This document shows positions 62,837-64,000 of a DNA stretch of 64,000 nt, one piece after another (within the stretch, counting starts at the first letter, position 1; every line of letters starts with the position of its first letter). The translations under genes were made by a program, and so were the position numbers. Under the pieces are notes generated by a model. That model was not told the DNA's origin. It ran no database searches and saw only the letters and a program-made list of their open reading frames with translations. The stretch is from NCBI GenBank assembly GCA_017512705.1, contig JAFWEX010000058.1:62001-126000 (forward strand), read 5' to 3'. The DNA comes from Paenibacillus sp. (GTDB lineage: Bacteria > Bacillota > Bacilli > Paenibacillales > Paenibacillaceae).

Positions 62837-63850
62837 TCAGTACTCCAAGTGGTGCTGGTCGTTCAGACGTTTGCGGAAAATATAATAACTCCAGATCTGA
62901 TATCCAAGCACAAACGGCAACAAGGTACACGCTACAATCGTCATCACTTTTAGTGAATAAGCACCCGATGCTGCGTTATATACGGTCAGGTCAAATGCCG
63001 AATCGATTGAACTCACCATGACTCTTGGGAACAGTCCGATAAATACGGATGCAAAAGCAATGGCAATCACTGCACCCGTCATCCCAAAAGCCCAGCCTTC
63101 GCGCTGCTGACGAATGAAGTAAGCAGCAAGAGACAGTGTCACAGCACCAAGCACCACCAAAATCCATAGCACCCAGCCGCGAACAGCAAACATATCGGTC
63201 ATCAGATAGGTTAATATCGCATATATAGCAAGGACTGCCGCCAGCGGTATCATTAACTTTTTCGCCAGATGAAGTGCTCGTTCTCTCAATTCACCTACCG
63301 TGCGCAGGGAAGCAAACAACAGCCCGTGAACGAGACACAATAAAGTTACACTTAGACCGCCCACAACGGTGTATGGATTCACGATATCCAGCAAACCAGC
63401 ATGCATCTGCATCTGCTCATCAATAGGCAGACCTTTCATCAACGTTGCAAAAACGACCCCGAACAGGAACGGAAGCAGTGCACTCGCCACCAGAATGATG
63501 ATATCCCATGTTTTACGCCAGCGCTGCTGTTTCATTTTACTGCGGAACTCAAAGGCTACACCGCGTCCAATCAACAATAGCAACACAACAACCAGCGGTA
63601 GATAGAATCCGCTAAACAGCGTTGCGTACCAGTGAGGGAATGCCGCAAACATAGCACCGCCTGCGGTCAGCAGCCAGACTTCATTGCCATCCCAGAACGG
63701 ACCAATAGAGTTGATCAGTGTACGGCGTTCACGATCCGTTCTAGCAATTAGGCCTGTTGACATCCCTACTCCGAAGTCAAACCCTTCAAGAAAGAAAAAC
63801 CCGATAAACAATACGGCGATCAGTACAAACCACAGCTCACTTAGTAACAA
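62837..63850 (-). CDS. cydB: Cytochrome bd ubiquinol oxidase subunit II
   Basis: A 337-residue inner-membrane subunit with eight to nine helices. The start ELWFVLIAVLFIGFFFLEGFDFGVGM, then TLINSIGPFWDGNEVWLLTAGGAMFAAFP, is diagnostic. It is part of the bd-type terminal oxidase that reduces oxygen using quinol at low oxygen. The frame is open to 63946, but a TTG at 63850 has GGGGGG seven bases upstream and gives the standard N-terminus MLLSELWFVLIAV, so I chose it. It overlaps the end of cydA by 14 bases and is followed at once by cydD. Confidence 0.93.
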   Translation of the reverse strand: MLLSELWFVLIAVLFIGFFFLEGFDFGVGMSTGLIARTDRERRTLINSIGPFWDGNEVWLLTAGGAMFAAFPHWYATLFSGFYLPLVVVLLLLIGRGVAFEFRSKMKQQRWRKTWDIIILVASALLPFLFGVVFATLMKGLPIDEQMQMHAGLLDIVNPYTVVGGLSVTLLCLVHGLLFASLRTVGELRERALHLAKKLMIPLAAVLAIYAILTYLMTDMFAVRGWVLWILVVLGAVTLSLAAYFIRQQREGWAFGMTGAVIAIAFASVFIGLFPRVMVSSIDSAFDLTVYNAASGAYSLKVMTIVACTLLPFVLGYQIWSYYIFRKRLNDQHHLEY

Positions 63851-64000
63851 CGGAATACCCCCCATCCACGTCAAACGGATCCGTAGACTCGTCTTGCTCT
63901 TCGGACTTATCGACGGCATATGGTCCTGCTTTAATTTTACGGACAAACAGGTATACCATCACGATGCCAAGAACGGTGTATGCCGCAGTAAAGGCGATCG
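63837..64000 (-). CDS. cydA: Cytochrome bd ubiquinol oxidase subunit I, C-terminal end (partial)
   Basis: The minus strand from the window edge reads AFTAAYTVLGIVMVYLFVRK, then IKAGPYAVDKSEEQDESTDP and a TGA stop. A last membrane helix followed by VRKIKAGP is the usual end of CydA. Only about 54 codons are inside the window. The 3' end overlaps the cydB start, which fits the order cydA-cydB-cydD-cydC in one operon. The frame is inferred from this fit. Confidence 0.8.
   Translation of the reverse strand, partial: IAFTAAYTVLGIVMVYLFVRKIKAGPYAVDKSEEQDESTDPFDVDGGYSVVTK

Overview
The window looks like chromosomal DNA of a low-to-mid GC Gram-positive, most likely a Paenibacillus or close relative. 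The reasons are strong AGGAGG-type ribosome sites, GTG and TTG starts, several paired sugar-ABC systems with lipoprotein binding proteins, GlpP-type antitermination, an AbrB-type regulator, a CidAB pair with a LysR regulator, a reductase-less bacterial nitric oxide synthase, and a cydABDC-type operon. This genus call is inference from gene content. No rRNA, tRNA, CRISPR array, prophage or intact insertion sequence was seen.

Layout. 0-6 kb: small detoxification and regulatory genes (VOC protein, an esterase plus LigB-type dioxygenase operon, a cation diffusion facilitator, a flavodoxin-fold oxidoreductase divergent from an AraC regulator, and a LiaI-like membrane protein behind a perfect palindrome). 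6-10 kb: potABCD polyamine importer on the minus strand. 10-12.5 kb: nitric oxide synthase and Dps, then a zinc-ribbon membrane protein. 13.5-22 kb: nucleoside hydrolase, MMPL exporter divergent from a TetR regulator, a MocR-type regulator that lacks the PLP lysine, a GNAT enzyme, a lipid kinase and an EcsC-like protein. 22-26.5 kb: a marR plus heterodimeric ABC exporter operon with a repeated TTAATAG operator. 26.7-36 kb: uxaC, an MBL-fold hydrolase, a cytoplasmic alpha-amylase with a long-stem terminator, a DinG-like helicase with an N-terminal nuclease module, an HmoB-like monooxygenase and a lipoprotein. 35-38.8 kb: cidR-cidAB, an AbrB-zinc-HTH regulator and an HxlR regulator. 38.9-44.1 kb: a Gfo/Idh oxidoreductase and the glycerol genes glpD, glpK and glpP, with a terminator leader in front of glpD that is the expected GlpP target. 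44.4-50.4 kb: GTP cyclohydrolase II and a sugar-ABC importer followed by gluconokinase. 50.5-53.7 kb: a decayed FtsX-type permease tail, a SnoaL-like gene divergent from an ArsR regulator plus an unrecognised 272-residue protein, and a TagO/WecA-family transferase. 53.8-58.6 kb: a second sugar-ABC operon divergent from a LacI regulator with matching operators. 58.8-64 kb: cydC, cydD, cydB and the end of cydA on the minus strand; cydD is split by an in-frame TGA.

The most noteworthy items are the nonsense-split cydD, the MocR regulator with Gln in place of the Schiff-base lysine, and the SnoaL / ArsR / unknown-protein module with two near-identical 18-bp operators. Others are the unannotated FtsX remnant and the glpD antitermination leader paired with glpP in the same window. 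All family assignments are from reading motifs; no database search was possible.
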